Source of the DNA: Secundilactobacillus mixtipabuli
Lineage (GTDB): Bacteria; Bacillota; Bacilli; Lactobacillales; Lactobacillaceae
Length of the DNA stretch: 64,000 nt
Assembly (NCBI RefSeq): GCF_002217925.1
Contig: NZ_BCMF01000005.1
Coordinates: forward strand, 186,001-250,000
Reading direction: 5' to 3'
The position numbers and the translations under genes are program-made. The notes below the pieces were generated by a model. It was not told where the DNA came from. It searched no databases and saw only the letters and a list, made by a program, of their open reading frames with translations. How positions within the stretch are numbered: position 1 is the first letter of the stretch; the number at the start of each line of letters is the position of its first letter. Positions 16,118 to 25,461 of this stretch are shown piece after piece.

Positions 16118-16237
16118 AGTTTTTCCCTCCTTTAAATATTTAAGCTCTATCTTACCAGTTCTCAGTGCCACTTGTCTGCCAAAACTATCGAAAAAGTAAC
16201 ATTCATAAAACTATCAGCTGATTGCTATTATCCTACC

Positions 16238-16266
16238 TTGACTCTGGCAAACTTTTCCTGTAAGCT
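16238..16266 (+). promoter_or_regulatory. pyrD promoter
   Basis: -35 TTGACT (16238-16243) and -10 TAAGCT (16261-16266) with a 17-bp spacer, 49 bp before the start codon. No PyrR box is visible here. Confidence 0.5.
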
Positions 16267-16314
16267 TAACGGCAATTGAATACCAAATAAATTCAGACAG
16301 GGAGCTGATTTTTG

Positions 16315-17259
16315 ATGACAACTTTAGCAACGACTATTGGTGGCAAAACTTTCGATAACTGCATGATGAATGCGGCGGGAGTTCGCTGTCAGAACAAGAA
16401 AGATTTAGACGCATTGGTCCAATCCAACGCCGGCGCTTACGTGACCAAAAGTGCCACGCCTCAGGAGCGAGCAGGTAATCCATCTCCACGGATGCATACC
16501 CTGCTTAAAGCCAGTATTAATTCGATGGGCTTACCTAATAACGGCCTGGACTACTATTTGGATTACGTTATTCGCGACCAACAGAAGCGGCCGGATTCGA
16601 CTAACTTTCTTTCCGTAGCTGGCACGAGTTTGGAAGATAACTTAGCTATGCTGCACCAGATTCAGGATTCGGAATACACGGGTTTTGTAGAACTTAACTT
16701 GTCTTGCCCAAACGTTCCTGGTAAGCCACAGGTCGGGTATGATTTTGACCGCGTTCATGCTGTTTTGGAGCACGTTTTCGACTTCTACACGAAACCACTG
16801 GGCGTCAAATTACCGCCTTATTTTGATCTGGTTCACTTTGATCAGATTGCAGCCATTTTAAACCAGTATCCCCTCACTTTCGTCAATTCAATCAATAGTA
16901 TTGGTAATGCGCTCGTGGTGGATCCGCGATCCGAACAGGTTGTCATTCGGCCTAAAGGCGGCTTCGGCGGCATTGGCGGTGCAATCGTCAAGCCCACCGC
17001 ATTAGCCAACGTTCGCGGTTTGGCATTGCGGCTAAAACCCGAAATCAAGATTATCGGTACCGGCGGCATTATTAACGGTGTTGACGTTTTTGAACATATC
17101 CTCTGCGGTGCTTCAATGGTTCAAATTGGCACCCAGTTCGGTTATGAGGGTCCAGCCCTGTTTGACCGTTTAGCCAAAGAACTCACGGAGATCATGGCCG
17201 AAAAAGGTTATTCGAGTATTGAAGATTTTCGTGGAAAATTAAAAACCTTTGATGATTAA
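16315..17259 (+). CDS. pyrD: Dihydroorotate dehydrogenase, class 1A (fumarate)
   Basis: FMN enzyme of pyrimidine synthesis that oxidises dihydroorotate to orotate, with fumarate as acceptor in class 1A. The 314-residue TIM barrel carries the catalytic loop [14 protein letters not shown] (Cys near 131), [13 protein letters not shown] and the FMN-phosphate loop [10 protein letters not shown]. This reads like the lactococcal PyrDA, not the class 1B enzyme, which needs PyrK. Start ATG 16315 follows GGGAG. It stands alone, away from other pyr genes, followed by hairpin element D. Confidence 0.93.
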   Translation: MTTLATTIGGKTFDNCMMNAAGVRCQNKKDLDALVQSNAGAYVTKSATPQERAGNPSPRMHTLLKASINSMGLPNNGLDYYLDYVIRDQQKRPDSTNFLSVAGTSLEDNLAMLHQIQDSEYTGFVELNLSCPNVPGKPQVGYDFDRVHAVLEHVFDFYTKPLGVKLPPYFDLVHFDQIAAILNQYPLTFVNSINSIGNALVVDPRSEQVVIRPKGGFGGIGGAIVKPTALANVRGLALRLKPEIKIIGTGGIINGVDVFEHILCGASMVQIGTQFGYEGPALFDRLAKELTEIMAEKGYSSIEDFRGKLKTFDD

Positions 17260-17262
17260 TTC

Positions 17263-17352
17263 AAAACAAATAAACCTAATCCCGACAAAAACATCGGGAT
17301 TAGGTTTATTTATTTAAGTCCTGGAATCTACCAAGTCGTGTCACACTCTCGC
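17263..17352. repeat. Dispersed hairpin element, copy D (short form)
   Basis: A strong hairpin (AAACCTAATCCCGA with TCGGGATTAGGTTT, about 17272-17308) is followed by the conserved tail TGGAATCTACCAAG ... TGTCACACTCTCG, which is shared with copies A-C. The 5' arm of the longer copies is missing. Located between the convergent pyrD and DUF1003 genes, and probably their shared terminator. Confidence 0.8.
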
Positions 17353-17358
17353 TTTTTT

Positions 17359-18084
17359 TCATTCCTGACGATCTCGTAACTCTGCTAATTCAGAGCGAAT
17401 TTCTGACAAGATCTCGATTTGTAATTTTTCAACTTCAAGTGTATGTGGAATCTGATTTTGAGAAAGGTGATCCAGCTTAGCGTGCAGGATCCGCAATTCG
17501 TGTTCCGATTTTAAATTAACGTGGAAGTCATTTTCAGCCGCCATCCGATCACGGTCAGCCGAACGGTTTTGACTCATCATGATAATTGGCGCTTGAATCG
17601 CCGCAATGCAACTCAGAACAAGGTTTAAGAGAATGAATGGGTAAGGGTCAAAATGAACGCCGAATAATTGCAGGCCATTGATCAGCATCCATGCCAAGAG
17701 GATAAACACAAAGATGCCGATGAATCCCCAGCTACCACCAAATCGAGCCACATCATCCGCCACCCGTTCACCAAAGGTCAGGCTTTTAGAGAGGGTCTCG
17801 TTCACATCGGTAATTTCGTAATCGTCGCTTTGCATCGCTCGCGTCAGCTTACGGTTGATTTTTTGACTCTGTTTTAAATCTGAGTTAATCATCGCGTCAA
17901 CGTTAGCTAGCCGGTACTTTAGCAAATGGTGACCGCAGATAAAATCCGTGACCTTTGCTTCAGGATAGTCGCTCTTGACCCGTTGCCGAATTGTCGTGGA
18001 CAAATCAGCCAGGTATAGCCCTTCATCAACGTGGTAGGTTTTACCATCCACAAGACATTGTACCTCTGGGTTCTCCGCCATCAT
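17359..18084 (-). CDS. DUF1003 membrane protein
   Basis: A 241-residue protein. A soluble N-terminal part (about 1-105) precedes the DUF1003 region RVADDVARFGGSWGFIGIFV with two membrane helices (about 118-140 and 148-172), the conserved NLVLSCIAAIQAPIIMMSQNR, and a charged C-terminal coiled coil ending in LRDRQE. The family is widespread and its function is not established. ATG 18084 and 18081 are adjacent; the first fits the AAAGGAG site best. The in-frame start at 18129 would lie in the terminator of the upstream gene. Confidence 0.82.
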   Translation of the reverse strand: MMAENPEVQCLVDGKTYHVDEGLYLADLSTTIRQRVKSDYPEAKVTDFICGHHLLKYRLANVDAMINSDLKQSQKINRKLTRAMQSDDYEITDVNETLSKSLTFGERVADDVARFGGSWGFIGIFVFILLAWMLINGLQLFGVHFDPYPFILLNLVLSCIAAIQAPIIMMSQNRSADRDRMAAENDFHVNLKSEHELRILHAKLDHLSQNQIPHTLEVEKLQIEILSEIRSELAELRDRQE

Positions 18085-18113
18085 CTTCACTCCTTTCTCT
18101 AATAGTTTACCGC

Positions 18114-18156
18114 AAAAAACACCCATCACAAAACGACTGTTTCGTGGTGGGTGTTA
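18114..18156 (-). terminator. Terminator after the B3/B4-domain gene
   Basis: A 16-bp imperfect stem AACACCCACCACGAAA / TTTTGTGATGGGTGTT followed by T residues on the minus strand. A close sequence copy occurs at 18993-19036. Confidence 0.85.
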
Positions 18157-18166
18157 ATTTAATATT

Positions 18167-18865
18167 CTAGTCATAATCGGCGACATTGTGATCAATATCA
18201 ATAAAGACAGTTTCTGTCTTAGCGCCCAGATACTTTTCAATCTGGTCAGTTAATTCATTGACTGCCTTTTCGTGGTCAGCTTGCCACTCTGGCTTTAAGC
18301 ACTCGATGTACATCGTTACGGCAGTCGAGTCATCGCGGGTCTCAACCCGTTCAGCATCACGCCAGCACCAGCAACGGCTAATGACGCCCTTCTCGTCCTC
18401 ATAAATCACTTCACCTGGCAAAGCAGGTTCTGGTTCAGCTTCACTGATTGCGTGGAAAGGTTCTCCGCCTTCAGCCACCGTCAACCGAATGTCACCCTTA
18501 AGCGCTGCCGTATCCATACTGCCGCACGGATAACCCGTTCGTAACGAGAAGGCATTGTAAAGGTCAACAAGCGGATTGATGGAACGAACCGGATTGCCGT
18601 TTTTGGCACGTTTTAAGAGGTTTTCCACGGCGCAACGGGCACCTTTTTTGGTCTTAAACTTTCGAAAGGCCTCCCGCCATTCTCGAATAAACGGATTAGC
18701 ACTGATTGGATCTTCTGGTATCAAATCAGCCACGTGAGCGTTAGCTTCCGACAAAATTGAATCAGGGATCGATTGATGATTATCCAAGCCAGTGACCCGG
18801 ATCAAGGCAATTCGGACCTCAGGAAAAATGTTCCAAAACGGTTTTTCAACAATAAACTGACTCAT
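18167..18865 (-). CDS. B3/B4 tRNA-binding domain protein
   Basis: A 232-residue soluble protein matching the free-standing B3/B4 domain family, related to the editing domain of the phenylalanyl-tRNA synthetase beta chain. Typical stretches are FKTKKGARCAVENLLKRAKNG (cut here: KTKKGARCAVENLL), NPLVDLYNAFSL and a terminal YIDIDHN-like FIDIDHNVAD. The family is thought to act on tRNA or mischarged tRNA, but the role is unproven. Start ATG 18865 follows GAGGGGG; the reading from 18883 does not. Confidence 0.82.
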   Translation of the reverse strand: MSQFIVEKPFWNIFPEVRIALIRVTGLDNHQSIPDSILSEANAHVADLIPEDPISANPFIREWREAFRKFKTKKGARCAVENLLKRAKNGNPVRSINPLVDLYNAFSLRTGYPCGSMDTAALKGDIRLTVAEGGEPFHAISEAEPEPALPGEVIYEDEKGVISRCWCWRDAERVETRDDSTAVTMYIECLKPEWQADHEKAVNELTDQIEKYLGAKTETVFIDIDHNVADYD

Positions 18866-18881
18866 TAAAGATTGCCCCCTC

Positions 18882-18906
18882 AAATATACATTATGTGTAT
18901 ATTGTA
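18882..18906. promoter_or_regulatory. Near-perfect inverted repeat upstream of the B3/B4 gene
   Basis: AATATACA and TGTGTATATT form a dyad of about 24 bp just upstream of the gene, next to a -10-like TACAAT on the minus strand (about 18901-18908). It could be an operator; the regulator is unknown. Confidence 0.35.
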
Positions 18907-18992
18907 CACCTTATCCGTTAAGATAGCCCGCTTTTTTGAAAGGGCTACCAACGTCGTACTTTCAGTGATAGCGTTACATGAATTGAGCACAT

Positions 18993-19036
18993 AAAAACAC
19001 CCACCACAAAACAGTCGTCTTGTAGTAGGTGTTCTT
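18993..19036 (-). terminator. Terminator after the small acidic protein gene
   Basis: Stem AACACCTACTACAAG / TTTTGTGGTGGGTGTT with T residues on the minus strand, almost a duplicate of the terminator at 18114-18156. Confidence 0.8.
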
Positions 19037-19099
19037 TGAAAACTGTTTGAGTACGGTGTTTCAAATTGGTGGCGACAAACAGATGTCTTCAGCAACGGT

Positions 19100-19291
19100 C
19101 TATTCTGCGACTAAGTCTTTTTCAACAAATGGTTGTTTGGCAGCTTTTAAAGAAGCTTTCATCTCAGCCATATGCTTCACAAACTTTTCGTCTTTAAGGT
19201 CACAGTCAAACCACGATAGTTCGGAAAGATTTTCGTCCATTTGGTCTAAAATCTTGGCGATCGCCTGCTGTGACACATCACTAGTTGTCAT
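19100..19291 (-). CDS. Small hypothetical protein
   Basis: A 63-residue acidic protein, probably largely helical (AIAKILDQMDENLSEL, then AEMKASLKAAKQPF), with no membrane segment. It looks real: ATG 19291 sits 8 bp after AAGGAG and the gene ends at its own strong terminator. I do not recognise the family. An upstream in-frame GTG (19300) is too close to the ribosome site. Confidence 0.65.
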   Translation of the reverse strand: MTTSDVSQQAIAKILDQMDENLSELSWFDCDLKDEKFVKHMAEMKASLKAAKQPFVEKDLVAE

Positions 19292-19461
19292 CAAATTCAC
19301 TCCTTAGTATTTTTTACAATTGCCATAATACAGGTATTTCCAGGAATAGCAAGCGTTTTACACTAAAAAATTTATTATGAGATAATTTCTTAAAATAGGC
19401 TCGTTTTCAACATGATTTGCTCAGATAATCATTCACTGAATTGCATGATTTTTCAAATTGC

Positions 19462-20334
19462 TCAATGAATCACTTTTAACATATCTGCCGGTAAATCAGC
19501 TTCAAAATGCATCGGTTCATTAGTCACGGAATCTTGATAATCCAGTTGGTAAGCGTGCAAGGCTTGGCGAGTTATCTGGTCGCTAGGACCACCGTATAAC
19601 TCGTCGCCCAGCAGCGGGTGCCCGATGGATCGGAAATGTGCCCGAATCTGATGTGTTCGGCCCGTATGCAGTAAAACTTCTACCAGCGTCCAGTCGGCGC
19701 TAGCCTGTCGAACCCAGTACTCTGTTTGAGCTGATTTGCCGTCCGGTGACACAATCTGATCAAAACCATCATCAGAACGTTTCAACGGCGCGTCAATCAG
19801 GTCATGATTTTTCTCCAGCTGACCACTCACAATCGCTAAGTAACGCTTTTTTAAACGATGATCAGCGAGTTGCTGGTTTAACCAGGAGTTCGCAAGCCGG
19901 TGTTTAGCAATGAGGACAAGTCCGCTGGTATCACGGTCTAACCGGGTAATAATGTGCGGGACTAAATTTTGATCGCCCATTTTCACCAAATGACCTTTAA
20001 CCCGATTGACCAGTGTATCAGTGCGGTTACTCGGACCAGGAACAGCCGTTAACCCAGCTGGCTTCAAAATCACCAGCGTATTTTGATCCTCATTGACGAT
20101 CTGTAATGGTTCTGAACTGACAGGCACTTCAGGATCGGCTGGTTCCACTGGTACAACTAATGCCACTTCATCATTCGGTTGCACCTTAACGGCTGGTTGT
20201 ACCGAAACTCCATTGACTAGAATTTGGCCATTGCTTTGGTTTAATTGCGTAAACATTCGGTGGCTGACGCCATGCTGGCTTAGGACCTGTTTGGCTGATA
20301 AACCGGCACTTTCCACCGTCCACGTAAATTTCAT
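19462..20334 (-). CDS. RluA-family pseudouridine synthase
   Basis: RNA pseudouridine synthase of the RluA/RluC/RluD family, 290 residues. An S4-like N-terminal part (about 12-60, QLNQSNGQILVNGVSV) is followed by the catalytic domain with HIITRLDRDTSGLVLIAK; Asp133 in RLDRDTSG is the nucleophile. TGRTHQIRAHFRSIGHPLLG (about 230-249) is the second family motif. The target RNA is not decided. It starts 20 bp after the pyruvate oxidase stop codon, so it may be co-transcribed. Confidence 0.9.
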   Translation of the reverse strand: MKFTWTVESAGLSAKQVLSQHGVSHRMFTQLNQSNGQILVNGVSVQPAVKVQPNDEVALVVPVEPADPEVPVSSEPLQIVNEDQNTLVILKPAGLTAVPGPSNRTDTLVNRVKGHLVKMGDQNLVPHIITRLDRDTSGLVLIAKHRLANSWLNQQLADHRLKKRYLAIVSGQLEKNHDLIDAPLKRSDDGFDQIVSPDGKSAQTEYWVRQASADWTLVEVLLHTGRTHQIRAHFRSIGHPLLGDELYGGPSDQITRQALHAYQLDYQDSVTNEPMHFEADLPADMLKVIH

Positions 20335-20354
20335 TTACTCTCTTCGCTCCATTC

Positions 20355-22106
20355 TCATTTAGCGGCTTCAAGCCGGTTTAGGATTCGTCTTAATGATGGG
20401 TAACGGTCACCATCTAAATGATACTTCACTCTGAACTCACCAATCATCCGGTCAGAATACTTATCGGGGTCCAGCTTCATCGTACTGGTATCTAGCGGTG
20501 CTTCATCCGTCACCACGGCATCCAGCACAATCGGTTGTTGATCACCCGCCGCCAAGTGTTGTTTGATCGTTTGAATAGCTGCCTTCAAGGTGTCATCATT
20601 TGTCACCCGCAGGCCGATGGCACCCATATTTTCAGCGACGCCGGCCCAGTTAGCGTTAATAAATTTCAGGGCATAGTCGCTTTGACCGGCTTTGGCCTTC
20701 TCTTGGCGAATAAAGCCGTAACCGCCGTTTTCCAGCACAACGTTGATAACCGGCAGCTGATATTGGACTTGGGTCAGGATGTCTTGGACAACCATTGAAA
20801 AGCCACCGTCGCCAGAGACCGTAATTACCCGCCGGTCTGGATAAGTCAATTTGGCAGCAATGCCCGCGGACAAGGCGTATCCCATTGCCCCAAACCATGA
20901 CGACATCGTCATCTGCTGACCATCGCCAAATGGTAACATCCGCGTTGACCAAACGGTATTATTGCCGATATCTAAACCATATACGGTATCAGACGTCACT
21001 AATTCGGATACCTGACGGAGCACGGCTTCGGGGGTCAGCAAACCATCCGGACGTGCCTTGACCCGTTCATCCAAATAACCGTGCCAATTTTGACGGGCAA
21101 TCCGGCAAGTTTTTAAGAACGGACTTTCCGGTAAATCATCAGGTTGAGCTTTGATCACCTGTGCTAAATAAGTTTTTGCATCCGCCCGAACCATTTGAAC
21201 GGCTGGGAACTGCTCACCTAACGCCTGACTGCTGTGGTTGATTTGAATCGTCTTGATTGTTCTAGGCATGAACCGCATGAAGGGATAACTGGTCCCGACC
21301 ATCACGACTAAATCAGCCATGTGCATGGCTTCGAAAGCAGGTTGCGTGCCAATCGTTCCCTGTGCGCCCAAATTGTTAGCGAAATTGCTTGGCAGATAGC
21401 CCACTGCTGGCGCCGTTGTCACCACTGGCAGGCCAAACTTCTCGGCAAAGGCCACGACTTCAGACTGCGCGTTGCGGATACCAGTGCCTACCAGCATAAC
21501 GGGGTGTTTGGCTGCCTTAATCAATGCAATCGTTTCAGCAACTTGCTCATCAGTTCCAGCCAAAACTAGCTTTGCTTGACTCTGAACGGGCAAGGCTTCG
21601 TAATCAATTTCAACGTTTGCTAAATCATCTGGAATAATGACCACCGATGGCGACTGTGTGTCATAAGCGGCTTGAATGGCTGCGCGAATCGTACCGGGCA
21701 CCTGCTTGGCGTCACTAACTTGTCGGTGGAAACCATTCAGCCCAGCAAACAGCTGATCTTCATCCATATCCTGCAAATAATGGGTGTTCATCATGCTGGT
21801 GGCCACGTTACTGATGATCACTAGCATCGGGGTATGATCCATCTTAGCATCGCACAGGCCGTAAATCAGATGAACGGCACCTGGACCAACCGCCGCTAAT
21901 GCCACACCAATCTTACCAGTCAACTTAGCTTCCGCCGCCGCAGCCAGTGCGCCCACCTCTTCGTGACGAACCTGAATGTAACGGACGAGATCTTGCTCAG
22001 CAGCAAAGCCGTCAATCAGTGAATCCGCGGGGATACCGTAAACGTGATCAACATGCCAATTTGCTAATTCTTTTACCAGTGACTGAGATGCCTTCATCTG
22101 TGCCAT
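20355..22106 (-). CDS. pox: Pyruvate oxidase
   Basis: ThDP- and FAD-dependent enzyme that turns pyruvate, phosphate and oxygen into acetyl phosphate, CO2 and H2O2. The 583-residue protein has three domains: an N-terminal PYR domain with the activating Glu in VRHEEVGALAAAAEAKLTG (about 47-65), a central FAD domain, and a C-terminal PP domain whose ThDP motif starts GDGGFSMVVQDILT and ends at LENGGYGFI. ATG 22106 lies 8 bp after AGGAGG; the preceding in-frame TTG is too near the site. A general ThDP decarboxylase role is less likely given the close POX pattern. Confidence 0.9.
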   Translation of the reverse strand: MAQMKASQSLVKELANWHVDHVYGIPADSLIDGFAAEQDLVRYIQVRHEEVGALAAAAEAKLTGKIGVALAAVGPGAVHLIYGLCDAKMDHTPMLVIISNVATSMMNTHYLQDMDEDQLFAGLNGFHRQVSDAKQVPGTIRAAIQAAYDTQSPSVVIIPDDLANVEIDYEALPVQSQAKLVLAGTDEQVAETIALIKAAKHPVMLVGTGIRNAQSEVVAFAEKFGLPVVTTAPAVGYLPSNFANNLGAQGTIGTQPAFEAMHMADLVVMVGTSYPFMRFMPRTIKTIQINHSSQALGEQFPAVQMVRADAKTYLAQVIKAQPDDLPESPFLKTCRIARQNWHGYLDERVKARPDGLLTPEAVLRQVSELVTSDTVYGLDIGNNTVWSTRMLPFGDGQQMTMSSWFGAMGYALSAGIAAKLTYPDRRVITVSGDGGFSMVVQDILTQVQYQLPVINVVLENGGYGFIRQEKAKAGQSDYALKFINANWAGVAENMGAIGLRVTNDDTLKAAIQTIKQHLAAGDQQPIVLDAVVTDEAPLDTSTMKLDPDKYSDRMIGEFRVKYHLDGDRYPSLRRILNRLEAAK

Positions 22107-22269
22107 GCTCAATGCCTCCTAAAGTTAAATTACCTTTATTCTAACATGTTCACGTGAGAAAATAGTGACCGATTAGCACTTGTAACACAATGGCAGGTGA
22201 ATTCAGCTGTTTATCTCTAGCGCTATTTCAGTTATACTAATAGCAAAGAACACTCGTTCGGAAAGTGAT

Positions 22270-22593
22270 GTGACGCAATTGAATCCTTCAGAATTACAAG
22301 CTTATCTCGCGCAAAACAGCCAGGTCGAGCACCTATTTATGGCAAAGGCACTCCCTTACCTGAATGATGAAAACCTGAAACGTGCACCAGCCAGAAGATA
22401 TAACAGTGCCATTATCCAGCGTCAGGCTGATAAACTCTACGACGAATTCACCGCACAAATCCATGGCAAAATTACCCAACAGCTTCACGGCCACGAAGAC
22501 CGGGAAGATTGGCTGAGATTCATCGACTCAAATAATTTACTGGAAGAACTGGAAGACTCCATGTCAGAACTTAGCTTCGGCGACGAAGAATAA
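22270..22593 (+). CDS. Hypothetical protein (GTG start)
   Basis: A 107-residue acidic soluble protein of unknown family, predicted to be mostly helical, with a C-terminus rich in Glu and Ser. The GTG start at 22270 follows GGAAAG, and a -10 TATACT lies about 35 bp upstream. It is divergent from pyruvate oxidase and followed by hairpin element A. No motif suggests a function. Confidence 0.6.
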   Translation: MTQLNPSELQAYLAQNSQVEHLFMAKALPYLNDENLKRAPARRYNSAIIQRQADKLYDEFTAQIHGKITQQLHGHEDREDWLRFIDSNNLLEELEDSMSELSFGDEE

Positions 22594-22601
22594 GCCTAAA
22601 A

Positions 22602-22820
22602 GTTGTGCCATAAGTCTATATCGACAAATATTTCAATTAATTTTTTAATTAACAATTGTTAGGATTATCCTTTGGTTCGATACTTCAATATAGCCTAATC
22701 TTGCGTCAAAACTCAGATTCCGGCCATTTAACGTAAAATATGCCTACCCCGACAAAGTTCGCCGGGATAGGCATATTTTACGTTAAATTCTGGAATCTAC
22801 CGAGTTTTGTCACACACTCG
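22602..22820 (+). repeat. Dispersed hairpin element, copy A
   Basis: Starts GTTGTGCCATAAGTCTATA and ends TGGAATCTACCGAG ... TTGTCACACACTCG. The 3' half folds: AAAACTC, ATTCC and ATTTAACG of the left arm pair with CGTTAAAT, GGAAT and GAGTTTT on the right, enclosing a long central hairpin (22729-22785). Located between convergent genes. Shares arms with copies B (27118), C (57131, inverted) and D (17263). Confidence 0.85.
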
Positions 22821-22845
22821 TTTTTAAGGCTTAAAATTCTGATCT

Positions 22846-25380
22846 TTACTTCACTTCATCCGCCACTGCTTGGTTCACAGCAGCCTGTTCATTTTCAATC
22901 AAAGCCACCCGACTCTCAATCACTTTGATATCCATAGTGATTTCACGAGTCAGTCCTGGCGTGTTAAGTTTGGGTTCAAAGAAGGCTTTAAATTCTGCTA
23001 ACCGTTTAGCCGTCTTGAAGATGCCGGTAATGACCGTAATATAAGTAGCAAACTCCATATCACCGCCAACCGTATCTTCCAGCCATTGCCAATCGTTGCG
23101 GATCCAATCCCAGGCAGCCTGCTCACCGTGGGCGTTAGCTAAAACGCCACGGAACCAGCCACGCAAATCTTGTGGCTTAATCATATCGGCATTTTCAAAC
23201 TGGGCGATCAGCTTCTCAACCAAGGCTGCATCTGGTGTACTGGTCAACGCTGCACGGATGCTGGCTTTATAACTTGCATCCGAAGTCTGTTGATAAGCAG
23301 ACAGCAACTGATCAAACAGTTCTTCACTCCCGTAGTGTTTAACTTCGTTGGTCAGCACTAAGCCCCGAATATCAGCAGATAACGTCTCCAAGTGAGCCTG
23401 GTTGGCTGTAAAGATTTGGTGAGCAGCGTCAATGCCAGCTTTATTTTGGGCGTATAATGCCGCACTCAAAATTGTTGGCCGCGCTAGCTGATCATCATTG
23501 GATTCACCAGCAACTGGCTGCCAGCCAAGCCGTTGAACTTGGGCATGGCTCAAACGGTCAAAGAGCTGCTGCAACTGTTTTTCCGCCGCTGAATCTGGTG
23601 AAACGAATTTCTTCAAATTATTCGCTAGACTATACAGTGCGGTAATCACGACTGCTGCTTGACTATCAGCAAATCGCTTCAGCAACGGCACAACGCTGGC
23701 ATAGGAAATTTGCTGACCTTCTGCCAATAACCGCAGATCCTGCATTAATTGTAACTGGGTAATGTCATCAAGCTGTTCGGCCTGCCCTAAAATATCGTTC
23801 AGCAACGTTTCGTCATAGTGGACGATAAAGTGAGCGTTATTGCCAACGTTTACGCGGAATGGTCTCTTTAACCGCGCACGAACGTCGTCATAATTACCCA
23901 GTGATAATTCAGCGTCTTTAAAGATAACTGGCGCCTTTGAATCATTGCTGTTCAACGGAATCTGCCAGAGTCGGCCCTCATCCTTACCGTCACCGATAAA
24001 GAACTGATGCTGCTTCAATGTCAGCTGGCCGTTAATCACTTGTGCATCAACGACCGGGTAGCCAGGCTGTTCCAGCCATGAACTCATGATGGCACCGATA
24101 TCAAGGTCAGAGGTCTCACCCAACGCTGCCCATAAGTCAGCACCCGTAGCATTACCATATTGGTGAGCGGCAAAGTATTTCTTAAGGCCCTTGCGTAACG
24201 CGTCATCACCAATTAATGAACGAACCATAACCAGCATCCGCGCACCCTTAGCATAGACGATAGCGCCATCAAACAAGGCATCGATCTCCGCTGGGTCTTC
24301 CACTGAAACATGGACGGACTGGACACCATCAGTAGCATCCCGGTTCAATGCCATTGGCGCTTCAGTGGTCTGGAACATTTCCCAGATGTGCCAATCAGGT
24401 TCAATAGCATCAACCGCCACATACTCCATCATGTTGGCAAAGCTTTCGTTGAGCCAGAGGTCATCCCACCACTTCATAGTCACCAGATCACCAAACCATT
24501 GGTGAGCCAGTTCATGGGCAATGACTGTTGCCACAAGTTGTTTCATTTCCAGTGAGGTATTATCAGGATCTAAGAGTAAATAAGCTTCCCGATAGGTGAC
24601 TAACCCCCAGTTTTCCATAGCACCGGCTGAGAAATCGGGTAACGCCAGCTGCCATGAATGTGGCAGCGGATAAGGCGTTTGATAAAAGTCTTCGTAAAAT
24701 TCAATTGACCGTTTAGCAATATCCAGCGCGAAATCCAGTTCTTTAGCTTGATGTGCTTTGGTGCCGAAGACGCCTACCGTTACGCCACTCTTGGTCTTGG
24801 TTTCTTTACTTTGCAGTTCACCAAACGCAAACGCAATCAGATAGGTGGACATCTTCATCGTGGTGTCAAAGTAGTGCACCCCGTTTTCAGTCCGAATTTC
24901 CGGCATGTTGCTGATGATGGTTTCACCGGGGTGTTCATCAAACTTGATTGCCAAATCAAAAGTAGCCTTAGCTTCGGGTTCATCAATGCTAGGGAAAGCC
25001 TGACGCGCAAAAGTCGTTTCAAATTGGGTCCCGATGATCTGCTTCCTTTCACCGTTAACTTCATAATACGACGGGTAAATTCCCATCATAGAATCGGTCA
25101 AAGGTGCCGTATACGTCACGGTCAGCGTTGTCTCACCCGCATGCTTGAGGTTGATCCGAATGGCTTCAGCTGGTTGATCTAATTTAAATGAAACAGCTTC
25201 ACCATCCGCCTCAACGGCGGCGACTTTCAGGAATTTTTGGTGTAATGAAATAGCGGTTTGCGAGGCATTCCCCGTAATCGTGGTTTTGCCGGAAATCAGC
25301 TTCGTTTCACGGTTAATATCTAGATATAAGTTATAATGACTCGGTTGAAAGGTCTCATAAAAATGGTTTGTTTCTGTCAT
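22846..25380 (-). CDS. pepN: Aminopeptidase N (membrane alanyl/lysyl aminopeptidase)
   Basis: M1-family zinc aminopeptidase that removes N-terminal residues from peptides, central to casein or peptide use in lactic acid bacteria. The 844-residue length is as expected. Visible are the exopeptidase motif GAMEN (253-257), the zinc site HELAHQWFGD (His289, His293) and the third ligand Glu312 in NESFAN; the C-terminal half is the helical ERAP1-like domain. No signal peptide, so it is cytoplasmic. ATG 25380 follows GGAGG; the upstream in-frame ATG at 25410 is rejected. Confidence 0.96.
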   Translation of the reverse strand: MTETNHFYETFQPSHYNLYLDINRETKLISGKTTITGNASQTAISLHQKFLKVAAVEADGEAVSFKLDQPAEAIRINLKHAGETTLTVTYTAPLTDSMMGIYPSYYEVNGERKQIIGTQFETTFARQAFPSIDEPEAKATFDLAIKFDEHPGETIISNMPEIRTENGVHYFDTTMKMSTYLIAFAFGELQSKETKTKSGVTVGVFGTKAHQAKELDFALDIAKRSIEFYEDFYQTPYPLPHSWQLALPDFSAGAMENWGLVTYREAYLLLDPDNTSLEMKQLVATVIAHELAHQWFGDLVTMKWWDDLWLNESFANMMEYVAVDAIEPDWHIWEMFQTTEAPMALNRDATDGVQSVHVSVEDPAEIDALFDGAIVYAKGARMLVMVRSLIGDDALRKGLKKYFAAHQYGNATGADLWAALGETSDLDIGAIMSSWLEQPGYPVVDAQVINGQLTLKQHQFFIGDGKDEGRLWQIPLNSNDSKAPVIFKDAELSLGNYDDVRARLKRPFRVNVGNNAHFIVHYDETLLNDILGQAEQLDDITQLQLMQDLRLLAEGQQISYASVVPLLKRFADSQAAVVITALYSLANNLKKFVSPDSAAEKQLQQLFDRLSHAQVQRLGWQPVAGESNDDQLARPTILSAALYAQNKAGIDAAHQIFTANQAHLETLSADIRGLVLTNEVKHYGSEELFDQLLSAYQQTSDASYKASIRAALTSTPDAALVEKLIAQFENADMIKPQDLRGWFRGVLANAHGEQAAWDWIRNDWQWLEDTVGGDMEFATYITVITGIFKTAKRLAEFKAFFEPKLNTPGLTREITMDIKVIESRVALIENEQAAVNQAVADEVK

Positions 25381-25461
25381 AGTGGCCTCCATATAGTTGT
25401 TAGAATACATCTATTATACGACTTTCCTTATTCAGCAGGTGGATTCAGCTACTCATTGCGC

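Noticed and set aside
18880-19095. 71-codon ORF on the minus strand
   Set aside because: It runs through a strong terminator hairpin and lacks a ribosome site.
22740-22928. Short ORF in hairpin element A, with similar peptides in copies B and C (FWNLPS core)
   Set aside because: The likeness follows from the conserved DNA arm TGGAATCTACC; there is no common start or ribosome site, the frame in copy D is broken, and element orientation differs.
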